DNA from: Lachnospiraceae bacterium
GTDB taxonomy: Bacteria > Bacillota > Clostridia > Lachnospirales > Lachnospiraceae
DNA: 64,000 nucleotides
NCBI GenBank assembly: GCA_017472605.1
Contig: JAFUPV010000006.1
Location: forward strand, 186,001 to 250,000
Reading direction: 5' to 3'
Position numbers and translations under genes: made by a program. A model generated the notes under the pieces. The model did not search any database and was not told the DNA's origin. It was given only the letters and a program-made list of their open reading frames with translations. Below, one piece after another: positions 53,666 to 62,042 of this stretch (its first letter is position 1; every line of letters starts with the position of its first letter).

Positions 53666-54379
53666 TCAGTACTTTTCATTATAACACATACGTTTGGTTT
53701 TTTCAATGAGTTCATGAAGTTTTCTCACTGCCCGGTCAATTCCGCCGATTTCGTGAATAAGTCCTTCCTCAACTGCCTGGCTTCCCACGAGAATCGAACC
53801 GACATCTCTCGTCATTGTCTGCGTATCCATCATCAGTTCCAGCAGCCGTTCTTCACGGATCGACGAGTGGCCGGTGACAAATCCGGTGATCCGATCCTGG
53901 ATCCGCTTGAAATAATCATAGCTCTGCCGCACACCGATAATCATTCCATTGAGCCTTACCGGATGAATCATCATTGTTGCAGTCGGAACAATAAAGGAAT
54001 AGGTCGCGGAAACAGCAAGAGGAACACCGATGGAATGACTCCCTCCAAGCACAAGGGAAACGGAAGGAATTGACAGAGATGCAATCATTTCTGAAATGGC
54101 CAGTCCAGCTTCCACGTCCCCTCCCACGGTATTGATCAGAATCAGAAGTCCGTCTGTTTCCCTGTTATTTTCAATTTCCGCCAGCTGAGGCAGAACATGC
54201 TCATATTTTGTTGTTTTCAAATTGGAAGAAAGACACTCATGCCCTTCGATCTCTCCAATGATACTCAGCAGATGGATCCGGTGATTTGTCTCCGGGTCCG
54301 CCATCACCAGCTGACCATTCTCGCGGATCAGCTCTTCTTTATCCAGTTCCCCGCTGTAATCCGATTTGTTTCGTTCCAT
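53666..54379 (-). CDS. tepA: TepA/YmfB-type ClpP-like serine protease
   Basis: A 237-residue member of the ClpP/crotonase fold, similar to Bacillus TepA (translocation-enhancing protein). Oxyanion/active-site segments: INTVGGDVEAGLAIS, Ser116 in GGSHSIGVPLA and His139 in MMIHPVR. The sequence is divergent from true ClpP and lacks the Clp ATPase docking N-terminus, so it may act alone on signal peptides or membrane substrates (inferred from the Bacillus homologue). AAAAGGAGAG precedes the ATG at 54377-54379. The tepA-spoIIIE order is conserved. Confidence 0.85.
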   Translation of the reverse strand: MERNKSDYSGELDKEELIRENGQLVMADPETNHRIHLLSIIGEIEGHECLSSNLKTTKYEHVLPQLAEIENNRETDGLLILINTVGGDVEAGLAISEMIASLSIPSVSLVLGGSHSIGVPLAVSATYSFIVPTATMMIHPVRLNGMIIGVRQSYDYFKRIQDRITGFVTGHSSIREERLLELMMDTQTMTRDVGSILVGSQAVEEGLIHEIGGIDRAVRKLHELIEKTKRMCYNEKY

Positions 54380-54485
54380 AATAACTCTCCTTTTCCTGGT
54401 CCTGCCTGAAAGTATCTCCTGTTTTCTGTTTTCTATTCCGATTCGCAGAAACAAACGGAGAAAAACAAAGATAATTGGAGCGATT

Positions 54486-54518
54486 CCAGACAGATGTTTT
54501 AATGCTGTGTCTGTCTGG
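54486..54518 (-). promoter_or_regulatory. Inverted repeat upstream of tepA
   Basis: CCAGACAG (54486-54493) and CTGTCTGG (54511-54518) form a perfect 8-bp repeat with a 17-base loop. It lies between the sugar-kinase terminator and the tepA start, in the 283-base gap 54380-54663. No clear promoter was recognised there. Confidence 0.35.
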
Positions 54519-54532
54519 ATGTATAGAAAACA

Positions 54533-54561
54533 GAAAAACGACCGTACGCTTTGTACGGTCG
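54533..54561 (-). terminator. Terminator of the sugar kinase gene
   Basis: Perfect 9-bp stem CGACCGTAC / GTACGGTCG, five-base loop, TTTTT on the minus strand. Confidence 0.88.
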
Positions 54562-54663
54562 CATTCTGTTCACTTCATTTTCGAATTTATTTAAACGAAA
54601 CTTTAAATCAGTCTGCCTGACAGGATCTGATAATTTCTGTCCGAATCTCGTTTTCTTCTTCCA

Positions 54664-55686
54664 TCAGCGATCCATTTCTGAAACACGGCCGGTTGCCTGA
54701 TGTTCGCGGATGATTCCGTTGATTTCCTTCAGATCGGTATCAAGCAGATCACCAGGAATGGTGTTCTTCAGCGAACTGGTTGCATTGCCGTATTCCAGCG
54801 CACGCTTATAATCCCACTCATGAGACAGCAGGCCATAGAGAACACCGGAAATGTAAGCGTCACCGCTTCCGATGCGGTCAACAACTTCGATGTCACGGTA
54901 CGGCTCTTCCTCAAAGTAGCAGTCTTCTTTTGCGCTGTAAATAATGGAGCCAAAGGTATGACGCTTCGGACTGTGCACGATTCGCTGAGTGGACGCAACA
55001 ACGGAAATCGGATAGTCTTTTGTAAAGCTCTTCATGATTTCTTTCACATCGCCGCCCTTTAAGAAGGTCAGCCGTGCAGTGTCTTCCGAACAGAAGAATA
55101 CATCAACATAGGGGAGAATCTGCTCGATGCAGGCTTTCGCCTCCTCCCCACTCCACAGGTTTGCGCGGAAGTTTACGTCAAAGGAGATGATTGCTCCATG
55201 GGACTTGAAACGCTTGATCATCTCAATCGCCGTTTCCCGAACCTGCTGGCTCAGCGCCAGCGTAATTCCGCTGGTATGGAAGCATCTTGTGGAAGCATAC
55301 AGGCTCTCATCAAAATCATCCAGCGAAATCTTATTGACCGAAGAATTTTTTCTGTCATAGACAATTCTCGGTTTACGCGGGTAAGCACCGTTTTCATAGT
55401 AATAAACACCAAGTCTTGCATCCCGTTCTTCGTCGTAGACAAGGTAGTCATCACTGATGCCGCTCATGCGGACACGGTTCTTGATAAAAGTTCCCAGATC
55501 ATTGGCGGGGAGCTTGGAGATGATTCCGCAGCGAAGTCCCAGCATTCCCACACCGGTGATCGCATTGAACTCCGCGCCTCCTACCTGTTTGGTAAAGGTA
55601 TCGCCGCGGCGGATACGCTCATTATCGGACGGAGACAGACGAAGCATCAGTTCTCCAAGAGCCAGCAGATCAAAATCACGTTTCAT
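54664..55686 (-). CDS. kdgK: PfkB-family sugar kinase, probably 2-keto-3-deoxygluconate kinase
   Basis: A 340-residue ribokinase-fold enzyme. LLALGELMLRLSP at the N-terminus, VGGAEFNAITGVGMLG, SFDVNFRANLWSG and the catalytic DRIGSGDAYISGVL near the C-terminus. The arrangement is typical of KDG kinases that feed uronate (pectin) catabolism into KDPG. A GH28 polygalacturonase encoded 2-4 kb away fits, although other PfkB substrates are possible. AAGGAG eight bases before the ATG at 55684-55686 sets the start. Monocistronic with its own promoter, putative operator and terminator. Confidence 0.75.
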   Translation of the reverse strand: MKRDFDLLALGELMLRLSPSDNERIRRGDTFTKQVGGAEFNAITGVGMLGLRCGIISKLPANDLGTFIKNRVRMSGISDDYLVYDEERDARLGVYYYENGAYPRKPRIVYDRKNSSVNKISLDDFDESLYASTRCFHTSGITLALSQQVRETAIEMIKRFKSHGAIISFDVNFRANLWSGEEAKACIEQILPYVDVFFCSEDTARLTFLKGGDVKEIMKSFTKDYPISVVASTQRIVHSPKRHTFGSIIYSAKEDCYFEEEPYRDIEVVDRIGSGDAYISGVLYGLLSHEWDYKRALEYGNATSSLKNTIPGDLLDTDLKEINGIIREHQATGRVSEMDR

Positions 55687-55745
55687 AGTTTTTCTCCTTC
55701 TCATAGTATTCCATCTATATCATGCCGCTGCCATTATCATTCCGT

Positions 55746-55764
55746 TCACAACAGCGGGTTGTCA
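55746..55764 (-). promoter_or_regulatory. Putative operator of the sugar kinase gene
   Basis: TCACAAC-N5-GTTGTCA, an inverted repeat with one imperfect pair, lies about 10 bases downstream of the -10 box, where repressor sites commonly sit. Confidence 0.4.
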
Positions 55765-55773
55765 GATAATTCT

Positions 55774-55802
55774 ATTATAAATGCAGAAGGATATTAAGTC
55801 AA
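55774..55802 (-). promoter_or_regulatory. Promoter of the sugar kinase gene
   Basis: Minus strand TTGACT (55797-55802), 17-base spacer, TATAAT (55774-55779). The -35 is inside the last codons of the dus gene. Confidence 0.85.
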
Positions 55803-56729
55803 CTGTTTCCTTTCACAGCTGCGAAGGATTGTCTTTACAACTAACTCATATTCCCGGATCTTTGTTGCTTTTTTCATCTGTTTCAGCTGTTTTTCCGCCT
55901 GATCAAACGAACGGCCCAGATAACTCCACAACTCTTTCATTTTCCGCAAAACCGGCTCCTCACCGGTCAGTTCATGACAGTACCCTTCCAGAAGCAGGTT
56001 CAGAAATTTTTCCAGCTTTTCATCTGTTACCGGTGCTTCTCCATGAATCTCTCCAGCAAGTCCCGGGTTTGTCAGAAGTCCGCGTCCAAGCATGAATTTT
56101 TCTGTATTCGGAAATTGCTGTGCCACGGCCTCATACCCCTGTTTCGAAAGGATATCTCCGTTATAGCAGAGACTCTGCCGACTTCCCTCATCTGCCATTG
56201 CATATACGGAAAGACGCGGCACATTCCGGTAAAAATCCTTCATGATACGCGGATGAATGATCAGCTCCGTCATCGGATATTTTTCATAAATCTGCTGCAA
56301 TGTGGGCCATTCGTCCGTACTGTCGGAACCGATGCGTGTTTTAATCGAAATCTTCAGATCACAGGACTCAAAAATTTCATCCAGAAAACGTTCCAGCCGT
56401 TTCGGCTCTCTCAGGAAGCCGGATCCCCGCCCTTTTGCAGTCACGGTGCCGGACGGACAGCCCAGGTTCAGATTCACCTCCCGATATCCGAAGTCTTTCA
56501 TCTGACCGGCCAGCTCCAGAAACACATCCGTTTTGTCAGTAAGGATCTGCGGGATCACATCCATCCCCTGATTGTGTTCCGGTAAAACATCGTTCAACTC
56601 CCGGCGGTTCAGGCCTCGATTGGATAAAAACGGCGTAAAATACCGATCCACCTGATCAAAACATTGTTTGTATGCATTCCGGAACACATAACCGGTCAAT
56701 CCTTCCATTGGTGCCAGATAAATCTTCAT
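55794..56729 (-). CDS. dus: tRNA-dihydrouridine synthase
   Basis: A 311-residue FMN-dependent TIM-barrel enzyme reducing uridines in tRNA D-loops. APMEGLTGYVFRNAY at the N-terminus, the catalytic Cys in NLGCPSGTVTAKGRGSG, SIKTRIG, ELIIHPR and NGDI are visible. The subfamily (DusB or another) cannot be fixed. Start ATG at 56727-56729, chosen because the sequence aligns from MKIYLAPMEG. GGGGAG lies about 10 bases upstream. Confidence 0.9.
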   Translation of the reverse strand: MKIYLAPMEGLTGYVFRNAYKQCFDQVDRYFTPFLSNRGLNRRELNDVLPEHNQGMDVIPQILTDKTDVFLELAGQMKDFGYREVNLNLGCPSGTVTAKGRGSGFLREPKRLERFLDEIFESCDLKISIKTRIGSDSTDEWPTLQQIYEKYPMTELIIHPRIMKDFYRNVPRLSVYAMADEGSRQSLCYNGDILSKQGYEAVAQQFPNTEKFMLGRGLLTNPGLAGEIHGEAPVTDEKLEKFLNLLLEGYCHELTGEEPVLRKMKELWSYLGRSFDQAEKQLKQMKKATKIREYELVVKTILRSCERKQLT

Positions 56730-56871
56730 CACTTCTTTTCTCCCCATCCCAGTTCCCAAATCTCCTGACTCAGAAATCCGATTCCCGATTTCCGTTCAGC
56801 GTTTTCGGTTTGTACCAGAATAATCCATAGACAATGCATATGTCAAGTACAAAGTTTCTTTCAGGAACCTA

Positions 56872-56900
56872 TTGACAAAAATCCATTTTTGTTGGATAAT
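56872..56900 (+). promoter_or_regulatory. Promoter of tRNA-Ser
   Basis: TTGACA (56872-56877), 17-base spacer, GATAAT (56895-56900), 40 bases before the tRNA. Confidence 0.85.
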
Positions 56901-56940
56901 AAATCCATTGTGTATCGACCGATTTTCCGGTTGAACCAAT

Positions 56941-57029
56941 GGAGATGTACCCAAGCGGCTGAAGGGACCGCACTCGAAATGCGGCAGGCCGGTAATCCCG
57001 GTGCGAGGGTTCAAATCCCTCCATCTCCG
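56941..57029 (+). tRNA. tRNA-Ser (anticodon CGA)
   Basis: An 89-base class II tRNA: acceptor GGAGATG / CATCTCC, anticodon stem CCGCA/TGCGG with loop CTCGAAA (anticodon CGA, reads UCG), long variable arm CCGG-TAAT-CCCGG region, T-arm GAGGG-TTCAAAT-CCCTC. CCA is not encoded. Single-gene unit with promoter and terminator, on the opposite strand to its neighbours. Confidence 0.95.
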
Positions 57030-57032
57030 TCG

Positions 57033-57093
57033 AAAAGAAACGCGCTTTGATTGATTCGTTGCTTATGAATCAATCAAAGCGTGTTTCTTTTTC
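57033..57093 (+). terminator. Bidirectional terminator of tRNA-Ser and bioY
   Basis: A 25-bp stem from AAAAGAAACGCGC to GCGTGTTTCTTTTT with a loop of nine bases and one G-T mismatch. T runs exist on both strands, so it serves tRNA-Ser (plus) and bioY (minus, ends 57114). Confidence 0.9.
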
Positions 57094-57113
57094 TATCCCA
57101 TTGCACATACAAG

Positions 57114-57698
57114 TTATCTGATTGAAGGGCAACGTCCTGCACGGCCAAGCGCATATCTGACAGAAAGGCCGGTAAACGCCGCCAACGACAGCTTTACCAG
57201 ATCAGGAACGATAAATGGAACCACACAGACTCCCGCAGACGCCTTGGGCGGAATCTGTTGGATATACCCAAACCACAGTACTCCGATCAGATACAACACG
57301 CAGTTTCCGCCAATGAGCGCCAGACTGCAGCAGACTATCGTTTTCAAATGTCTGCACCCCCAGCGTCTGATCGCCCAGTCTGCAGCCAGACCGCCGAACA
57401 GAATCACGAAGAGAAAACCGATCAAAAAACCTCCGGTCGGACCAAATATCTTATCAATTCCAGCACTGTAATCGGAAAACACCGGTAATCCTGCTATACC
57501 AAGGAGCAGATAAATCAGATAGCTGATCAGCGCCCGTTTTCCACCGAGGACAACAGCAGTCAGTCCCAGTACAAAATTCTGCATCGTCATGGATACCGGA
57601 CCCACGGGAATGCTAAGCGGCGCCATCATGCAGATCACAGCTGTCATTAACGCGGAACTGGTCATTCCATACAGACTTTTCTTTTTCTCCTGTTTCAT
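57114..57698 (-). CDS. bioY: Biotin transporter BioY (ECF S component)
   Basis: A 194-residue integral membrane protein with about six helices. Family features are PLSIPVGPVSMTMQNFVLGLTAVVLGGKRALISYLIYLLLG and FGPTGGFLIGF. Binds biotin as the substrate-specific subunit of an ECF transporter; the shared EcfA/A'/T module is not in this window. The ATG overlaps the stop of the GH28 gene (ATGA), so it is translated from the same message as a polygalacturonase, which is functionally surprising. Confidence 0.92.
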   Translation of the reverse strand: MKQEKKKSLYGMTSSALMTAVICMMAPLSIPVGPVSMTMQNFVLGLTAVVLGGKRALISYLIYLLLGIAGLPVFSDYSAGIDKIFGPTGGFLIGFLFVILFGGLAADWAIRRWGCRHLKTIVCCSLALIGGNCVLYLIGVLWFGYIQQIPPKASAGVCVVPFIVPDLVKLSLAAFTGLSVRYALGRAGRCPSIR

Positions 57699-59251
57699 TC
57701 TTCCGTTACCAGATGTTCCACTCCATCCAGAACGACAGCATCACCGTCCTGACCGGTAATGACAACATTTCTAAGAACCGCTTCTTTCACATTTCCAAGA
57801 ACAATTCCCTGTCTGCTTGCCGGCTCACAGCTTTCCATCATCGCCGCTGTACCTGTCTGGGCATCCTCTGCGTAGGTAATGGAAACCTGGTCAAACACAA
57901 CCCGTTCGATTTTCTGCTCCGGCAGCCCGTAGATATAGGCACCACAGAAATGGGCATTGCGGCAGACAATCCGTTCAAAGGACATGGTATCGATACGCGG
58001 CGTCCTCTCGTCCACCGGCAGCGCTTTCTTTGTTCCGACATATTCCGAATGACCGTCCGGATCGCAGAAATAGAAGCTGTTCACAACAAACGGCGCCTTC
58101 ACACCGTCCATCTCCAAATCAGCGAACACAATATCATCCAGCACGGAGTCCCTTCCTCTTCCTCTTCTTGTCTTGACACGGAGACCACGGTCTGTATTGA
58201 TAAAACGGCATTTTTCCACACGGAAATTCTTCACGCCTGCCGCAATTTCACTTCCCAGCGTCACCGCACCATGACCGTCACGCATCAGCGACTGACGGAT
58301 CCGGATATCCTCACAGGGAACCTTAAACTTCTTACCCATGTAAATTTTTCCGGATTTCACAGCGATACAGTCATCTCCGACGGAGAAATAGACACCGATG
58401 ATATCGACATGCTTACAGGACTCCGGATCGCATCCGTCTGTATTATGCGAATTGGCCGGACCAAGAACTTTCATGTCAAGGAAGCGGATGTTCTCGCTGA
58501 AATACGGATGGAGATTCCATGCAGGCGAATTCTGCACGGTAATACCCTGTACAACAATGTTTTCACAATGATTCAGAAAAATCATCCGCGGTCTCCATGC
58601 ACGGTTTCTTACTTTACAGTTATTCCACCAGTTGGTAAAGTCCGCACGTCCGTCAATGGTTCCTTCGCCGCAGATCACAACATTTCTCACAGAAACACCT
58701 GTAATCAGAGACGCAAAACAATCCAGCGGATTTCCTTCCCAGGAGCCAAGGTTATAGTATTCATTTTCCTTCTCATATTCAATCTGACCAGGCAGAATCG
58801 GAATCAGATCCCGGTCATAAATACCAAGAAGAGCAGCATCCTTTCCGATTTCGATCGTCAGATCACTCTTCAGAAAGAGATTTGTAACCGGGTAGTTACC
58901 GGCAGGAATATATACTCTTCCATCCGGCGGGCAGCAGAGAATCGCCGCCTGAATCGCGTTTGTGTCATTATGTACGCCATCTCCAAACGCACCGAAAGCT
59001 CTGACATCAAGCGTGATCTGCTCCGTTCCTGTTACAGCCGTCTGTTCAAAACGTTCTTCTCCACGCGTTATAACAATGTTATATTCTGTATCCGGCTCTA
59101 GTCCGGTGATTGTCTGAACCATTCGAACGGCCTCTCCCCAATGGCAGCCATTGACTGAAATTTCGTAGGGATCCGTCTCATAGATCCGTTCCTCCTCCAG
59201 TTCGATCGTAATTCGTCTTGTTCCAGTCCAGAGAACATGAAATGCTAACAT
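57695..59251 (-). CDS. Glycoside hydrolase family 28 (polygalacturonase-like), intracellular
   Basis: A 518-residue protein with an N-terminal fibronectin-III-like domain (about 1-85) then a right-handed beta-helix starting DVRAFGAFGDGVHNDTNAIQAAI. GH28 catalytic motifs are seen: NTDGCDPES, VGDDCIAVKSG, DGHGAVTLGSE and LRVKTRRGRG. There is no signal peptide, so it should act on imported oligogalacturonides, perhaps as an exo-enzyme. GGAGG before the ATG at 59249-59251 sets the start, three bases after the preceding stop. KdgK-type kinase nearby fits pectin use. Confidence 0.88.
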   Translation of the reverse strand: MLAFHVLWTGTRRITIELEEERIYETDPYEISVNGCHWGEAVRMVQTITGLEPDTEYNIVITRGEERFEQTAVTGTEQITLDVRAFGAFGDGVHNDTNAIQAAILCCPPDGRVYIPAGNYPVTNLFLKSDLTIEIGKDAALLGIYDRDLIPILPGQIEYEKENEYYNLGSWEGNPLDCFASLITGVSVRNVVICGEGTIDGRADFTNWWNNCKVRNRAWRPRMIFLNHCENIVVQGITVQNSPAWNLHPYFSENIRFLDMKVLGPANSHNTDGCDPESCKHVDIIGVYFSVGDDCIAVKSGKIYMGKKFKVPCEDIRIRQSLMRDGHGAVTLGSEIAAGVKNFRVEKCRFINTDRGLRVKTRRGRGRDSVLDDIVFADLEMDGVKAPFVVNSFYFCDPDGHSEYVGTKKALPVDERTPRIDTMSFERIVCRNAHFCGAYIYGLPEQKIERVVFDQVSITYAEDAQTGTAAMMESCEPASRQGIVLGNVKEAVLRNVVITGQDGDAVVLDGVEHLVTEE

Positions 59252-59253
59252 AG

Positions 59254-59754
59254 TTATCTTACCTCCATCCATTTTCCGACAGCTTCCCACAGTGCTTTCC
59301 CATCATCGGACACCAGTTGATCCAGATCAATCGCCTGATAACGATCGACTAATAATAGAACATATTTATATGGTAATAAAACATTGTTCTTGCATGCAAG
59401 GGCCTCAGCAGCAAGAAAAACCATCTTTTCCTCCGGTGCAAGCTGATCGTAAATCAGGTTCAGGCGGACAAATTCTTCTTTGAACAGCGTCCGGATTCCA
59501 TCCTGGTATTCGAACATTGCTTCAAACAGATTCTCCTTCGTCCTCATCAGTGCCAGAAGATACCAGCAGTCTCTCTTCTCCTGAGGAATGCCTTTCAGCT
59601 TCTGATAAATGTCCTCATAATATTGTTTCGTTCCATAGGCAGTCTCATAGGCTGCATAATCCGGCAGATATTCACAGGCTGTTCTGCTGTCTGTAAACTC
59701 CATCTGCCTTGCCGCCAGATAGCGGCTTTCCAGTTCCTGCTTCGTTTGTTCCAT
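59254..59754 (-). CDS. Hypothetical helical protein upstream of GH28, 166 aa
   Basis: Not recognised. A mostly alpha-helical soluble protein rich in aromatic and charged residues (YETAYGTKQYYEDIYQKL, CWYLLALMRTKENLFEAMFEY). No signal peptide, zinc motif or HTH is evident. AGGAGTCG precedes the ATG. The gene is first in a three-gene unit with the polygalacturonase and bioY: its stop TAA is only two bases before the GH28 ATG, so the two are surely co-translated. A role in sugar acid metabolism is a guess from context. Confidence 0.65.
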   Translation of the reverse strand: MEQTKQELESRYLAARQMEFTDSRTACEYLPDYAAYETAYGTKQYYEDIYQKLKGIPQEKRDCWYLLALMRTKENLFEAMFEYQDGIRTLFKEEFVRLNLIYDQLAPEEKMVFLAAEALACKNNVLLPYKYVLLLVDRYQAIDLDQLVSDDGKALWEAVGKWMEVR

Positions 59755-59784
59755 TGAAAATCGACTCCTTCTTTTTCTGATTAA

Positions 59785-59799
59785 CTGGACAGTGTCCAG
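59785..59799. promoter_or_regulatory. Perfect palindromic operator candidate
   Basis: CTGGACA-G-TGTCCAG, 7-bp perfect arms with one central base. On the minus strand it covers roughly +1 to +15 of the putative promoter of the 59754 unit. On the plus strand it covers the -35 of an opposed promoter. Confidence 0.5.
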
Positions 59800-59814
59800 C
59801 TTCTGTGCTATAAT
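59786..59814 (+). promoter_or_regulatory. Plus-strand promoter antisense to the PHP gene
   Basis: TGGACA (59786-59791), 17-base spacer, TATAAT (59809-59814). It points into the minus-strand PHP gene, so it would make antisense RNA; no plus-strand gene starts nearby. Confidence 0.4.
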
Positions 59815-59836
59815 TACATTTTGATACTACGGTCAC
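59807..59836 (-). promoter_or_regulatory. Putative promoter of the 166-aa gene / GH28 / bioY unit
   Basis: Minus strand GTGACC (59831-59836), 18-base spacer, TATAGC (59807-59812). Moderate match; placement ahead of the palindrome and gene start supports it. Confidence 0.4.
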
Positions 59837-59863
59837 AGGCGTAGTTCCTGCTTGGGTTTCCTT

Positions 59864-60694
59864 TTATTGAAAAAGCCATTCCATCATTTCATGATGAACG
59901 TAAAGGGATCCGCGGCCGTAACCGAGCCGGATATCCGGTTTCTTGCTTCCATGAAAGTCCGATCCGCCGGTCACTTTCAGACCAAATTCAGCTGCAATTG
60001 ATCGAAGTTTTCGTTCCTGGTCCTGCGTGTGAGTCGTGTAAACAGCTTCCAGACCTTCCAGACCATATCCCATCAGCTCAAGAATCAGCTTTTTTAACTG
60101 AGGAACGGGCAGCTTATACTGCCACGGATGAGCAAGAACCGGATGACCGTTTCCGCGGCGGATGCAGGATACCGCTTCCTGACAGCTGATTGTTTTTTTG
60201 GCAAGATAACATGGTCTTCCTGGACCAAGATACCGGTCAAAGGCCTCTTTCATGGAAGAGACCGATCCTTTTTCCAGAAGATATTCGGCAAAGTGAGCTC
60301 TTGTAATCACCGATTTCGGATATCTGGCGGCAAACTCTTCTTTTTCTACGGGAAGACCGCAGGCAATCATCCGGTCAAGCATCGCCTGATTCCGGCGGTC
60401 ACGTTCCTGGCGGTAATGCTCCAGCTGCCAAAGAAATTCCGGCTGATCAATGTCCGGATTCAAACCAAGAATATGAATGTCCTGACCGCCATAGACAGCA
60501 GACAGCTCAATTCCAGGGATCACCTGGATTCCATACCGCCTTCCGGCTTCCATCGCTTCACGAACGCCATCAATGGTATCATGATCTGTCAGGGCAAACG
60601 CTGTCACCTGATTCCTGACTGCCTCTTGGGCCAGTTCTTCCGGCGAAAAGGAGCCGTCGGAATAGTCAGAATGTACATGAAGATCAATACGCAT
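59864..60694 (-). CDS. PHP-domain phosphoesterase (YciV/RNase AM-like)
   Basis: A 276-residue PHP-fold metal enzyme. Metal ligands appear in the family order: DLHVHSDYSDGSFSPEEL, FALTDHDTIDG, GIELSAVYGG, VLAHPWQYK and GGSDFHGSKK. Homologues hydrolyse 3',5'-bisnucleotides or trim 5' ends of RNA; which applies here is not known. GGAAAGGAG lies before the ATG. It diverges from the 60743 gene with only 48 bases between starts. Confidence 0.88.
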   Translation of the reverse strand: MRIDLHVHSDYSDGSFSPEELAQEAVRNQVTAFALTDHDTIDGVREAMEAGRRYGIQVIPGIELSAVYGGQDIHILGLNPDIDQPEFLWQLEHYRQERDRRNQAMLDRMIACGLPVEKEEFAARYPKSVITRAHFAEYLLEKGSVSSMKEAFDRYLGPGRPCYLAKKTISCQEAVSCIRRGNGHPVLAHPWQYKLPVPQLKKLILELMGYGLEGLEAVYTTHTQDQERKLRSIAAEFGLKVTGGSDFHGSKKPDIRLGYGRGSLYVHHEMMEWLFQ

Positions 60695-60742
60695 AGCAAA
60701 CTCCTTTCCGAAGTTTTCTAATATATTTTATTGGAGGTACTC

Positions 60743-62041
60743 ATGAAAAAAACAGTAAAACATTGTTCCTTTTTAACAGCCGTGTTCCTTCTCGCCTCGT
60801 CCGTAACCGGATTTGCGGAAACAGCATCCAATGTCACGCTTATGGATGCAGCAATCTCTGCTTCTGAGGATGTCACAGTTTCAAGAGAAGCTGTACTCGA
60901 CTATCCAGCCGGTCAATGGACGATGAATTATCAGCTGACCAACAACGGAACGAACGAAGCTGTCTGCTATGTGGAAATCCCGGTCAGCAGCACCCTTGCC
61001 GGAAGCCATCAGGCGCTCTATACGGCATCACAGATCAATGAGTCCGGCGAATCCACTCCCCTTACCAACCAGACCTGGTTCACCCCTCTGTTTTCTTCAG
61101 CCGGAATTTCGGAAGAAACCATTTCCGCGGAACAGCTGCGTGAATTCAGTTCTATGACCATTGACATGCCAGTGGAAGCCGGAACTCTTTACACCATCGA
61201 TGCCAGGCAGCCGCTGCAAGCCGCAGCTCCATTGTTTACCATTACTGCTCTGACCGAAGAAAGCTGCCAGATCTACCCGATTGGATGCAGCTACACAGCT
61301 AGTGAGGGAACCTACCAGATTTCCCTGAACAAAGGGCAGGAAACCGGATATCTCTTTCTCATCGGCGAGGAGGGGAATGACTTTTCCATGGAGGAAGCTT
61401 CCGAGTCCGATTTTCTGATCACTGCAAACGATTCGTCGCTGGAGAATTTTATCCATCTGAGCTGTGAGATTTTCCTGAACCAGACGCCGATGGAAGCTCC
61501 CATCACCAAAGAACTGCTTGCTGACCATCTCGCATCCTATCTTAACAGCAGTGCGGTGACCGTTTCTCTCGATCTGGTTCCCTCTCTTCAGTGGCTTGTA
61601 AAACAGCAGCTCTTTGAAGTGTACTCCTACAAAGTTGTGCTGCAGCCGCAGGAAACAGCCACTGTCTCTATTGTAAGAAACTGCGAGCTTCCTGTCAATG
61701 CTGTTTTTATCAATCCGGTCCTTACAAACAACGGAAAGAAGCTGGAAACCAATACCATTTCCATCCGCTTCCCGGATGAATATACCGGTGCTTCCCTTCG
61801 AAAAGCAAAAGGGAAATTCGATAAGGAAACAGCTGTGTTTACTCTCACAGATACTTCCGACGGCACCTATCAGATTGTACTGAACAAAACACCGATCTGG
61901 GAGATCAGTTTCCGCTACATCGTTCCAATGTCAGCAGCAATGGCTGTTTTCCTTGGAATCTGTCTGATTTCCTATCTGGGACGAAAAAAAGCACAGACAG
62001 AGAAGGAAAACGGTTCTCCAAAGAATAATGAAAAGAAATAA
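60743..62041 (+). CDS. Secreted, C-terminally membrane-anchored protein of unknown function
   Basis: A 432-residue protein I do not recognise. A signal peptide (MKKTVKHCSF, hydrophobic core, cleavage after GFAE/TAS region) leads to a Ser/Thr-rich extracytoplasmic beta-type domain (WTMNYQLTNNGTNEAVCYVEIP). One membrane helix near residues 393-413 (VPMSAAMAVFLGICLISYLG) and a charged cytoplasmic tail follow. No LPxTG. GGAGG five bases before the ATG at 60743 sets the start. It is one of the few plus-strand genes, isolated between a PHP gene and an SNF2 helicase gene, with a terminator right after it. Confidence 0.75.
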   Translation: MKKTVKHCSFLTAVFLLASSVTGFAETASNVTLMDAAISASEDVTVSREAVLDYPAGQWTMNYQLTNNGTNEAVCYVEIPVSSTLAGSHQALYTASQINESGESTPLTNQTWFTPLFSSAGISEETISAEQLREFSSMTIDMPVEAGTLYTIDARQPLQAAAPLFTITALTEESCQIYPIGCSYTASEGTYQISLNKGQETGYLFLIGEEGNDFSMEEASESDFLITANDSSLENFIHLSCEIFLNQTPMEAPITKELLADHLASYLNSSAVTVSLDLVPSLQWLVKQQLFEVYSYKVVLQPQETATVSIVRNCELPVNAVFINPVLTNNGKKLETNTISIRFPDEYTGASLRKAKGKFDKETAVFTLTDTSDGTYQIVLNKTPIWEISFRYIVPMSAAMAVFLGICLISYLGRKKAQTEKENGSPKNNEKK

Positions 62042-62042
62042 C

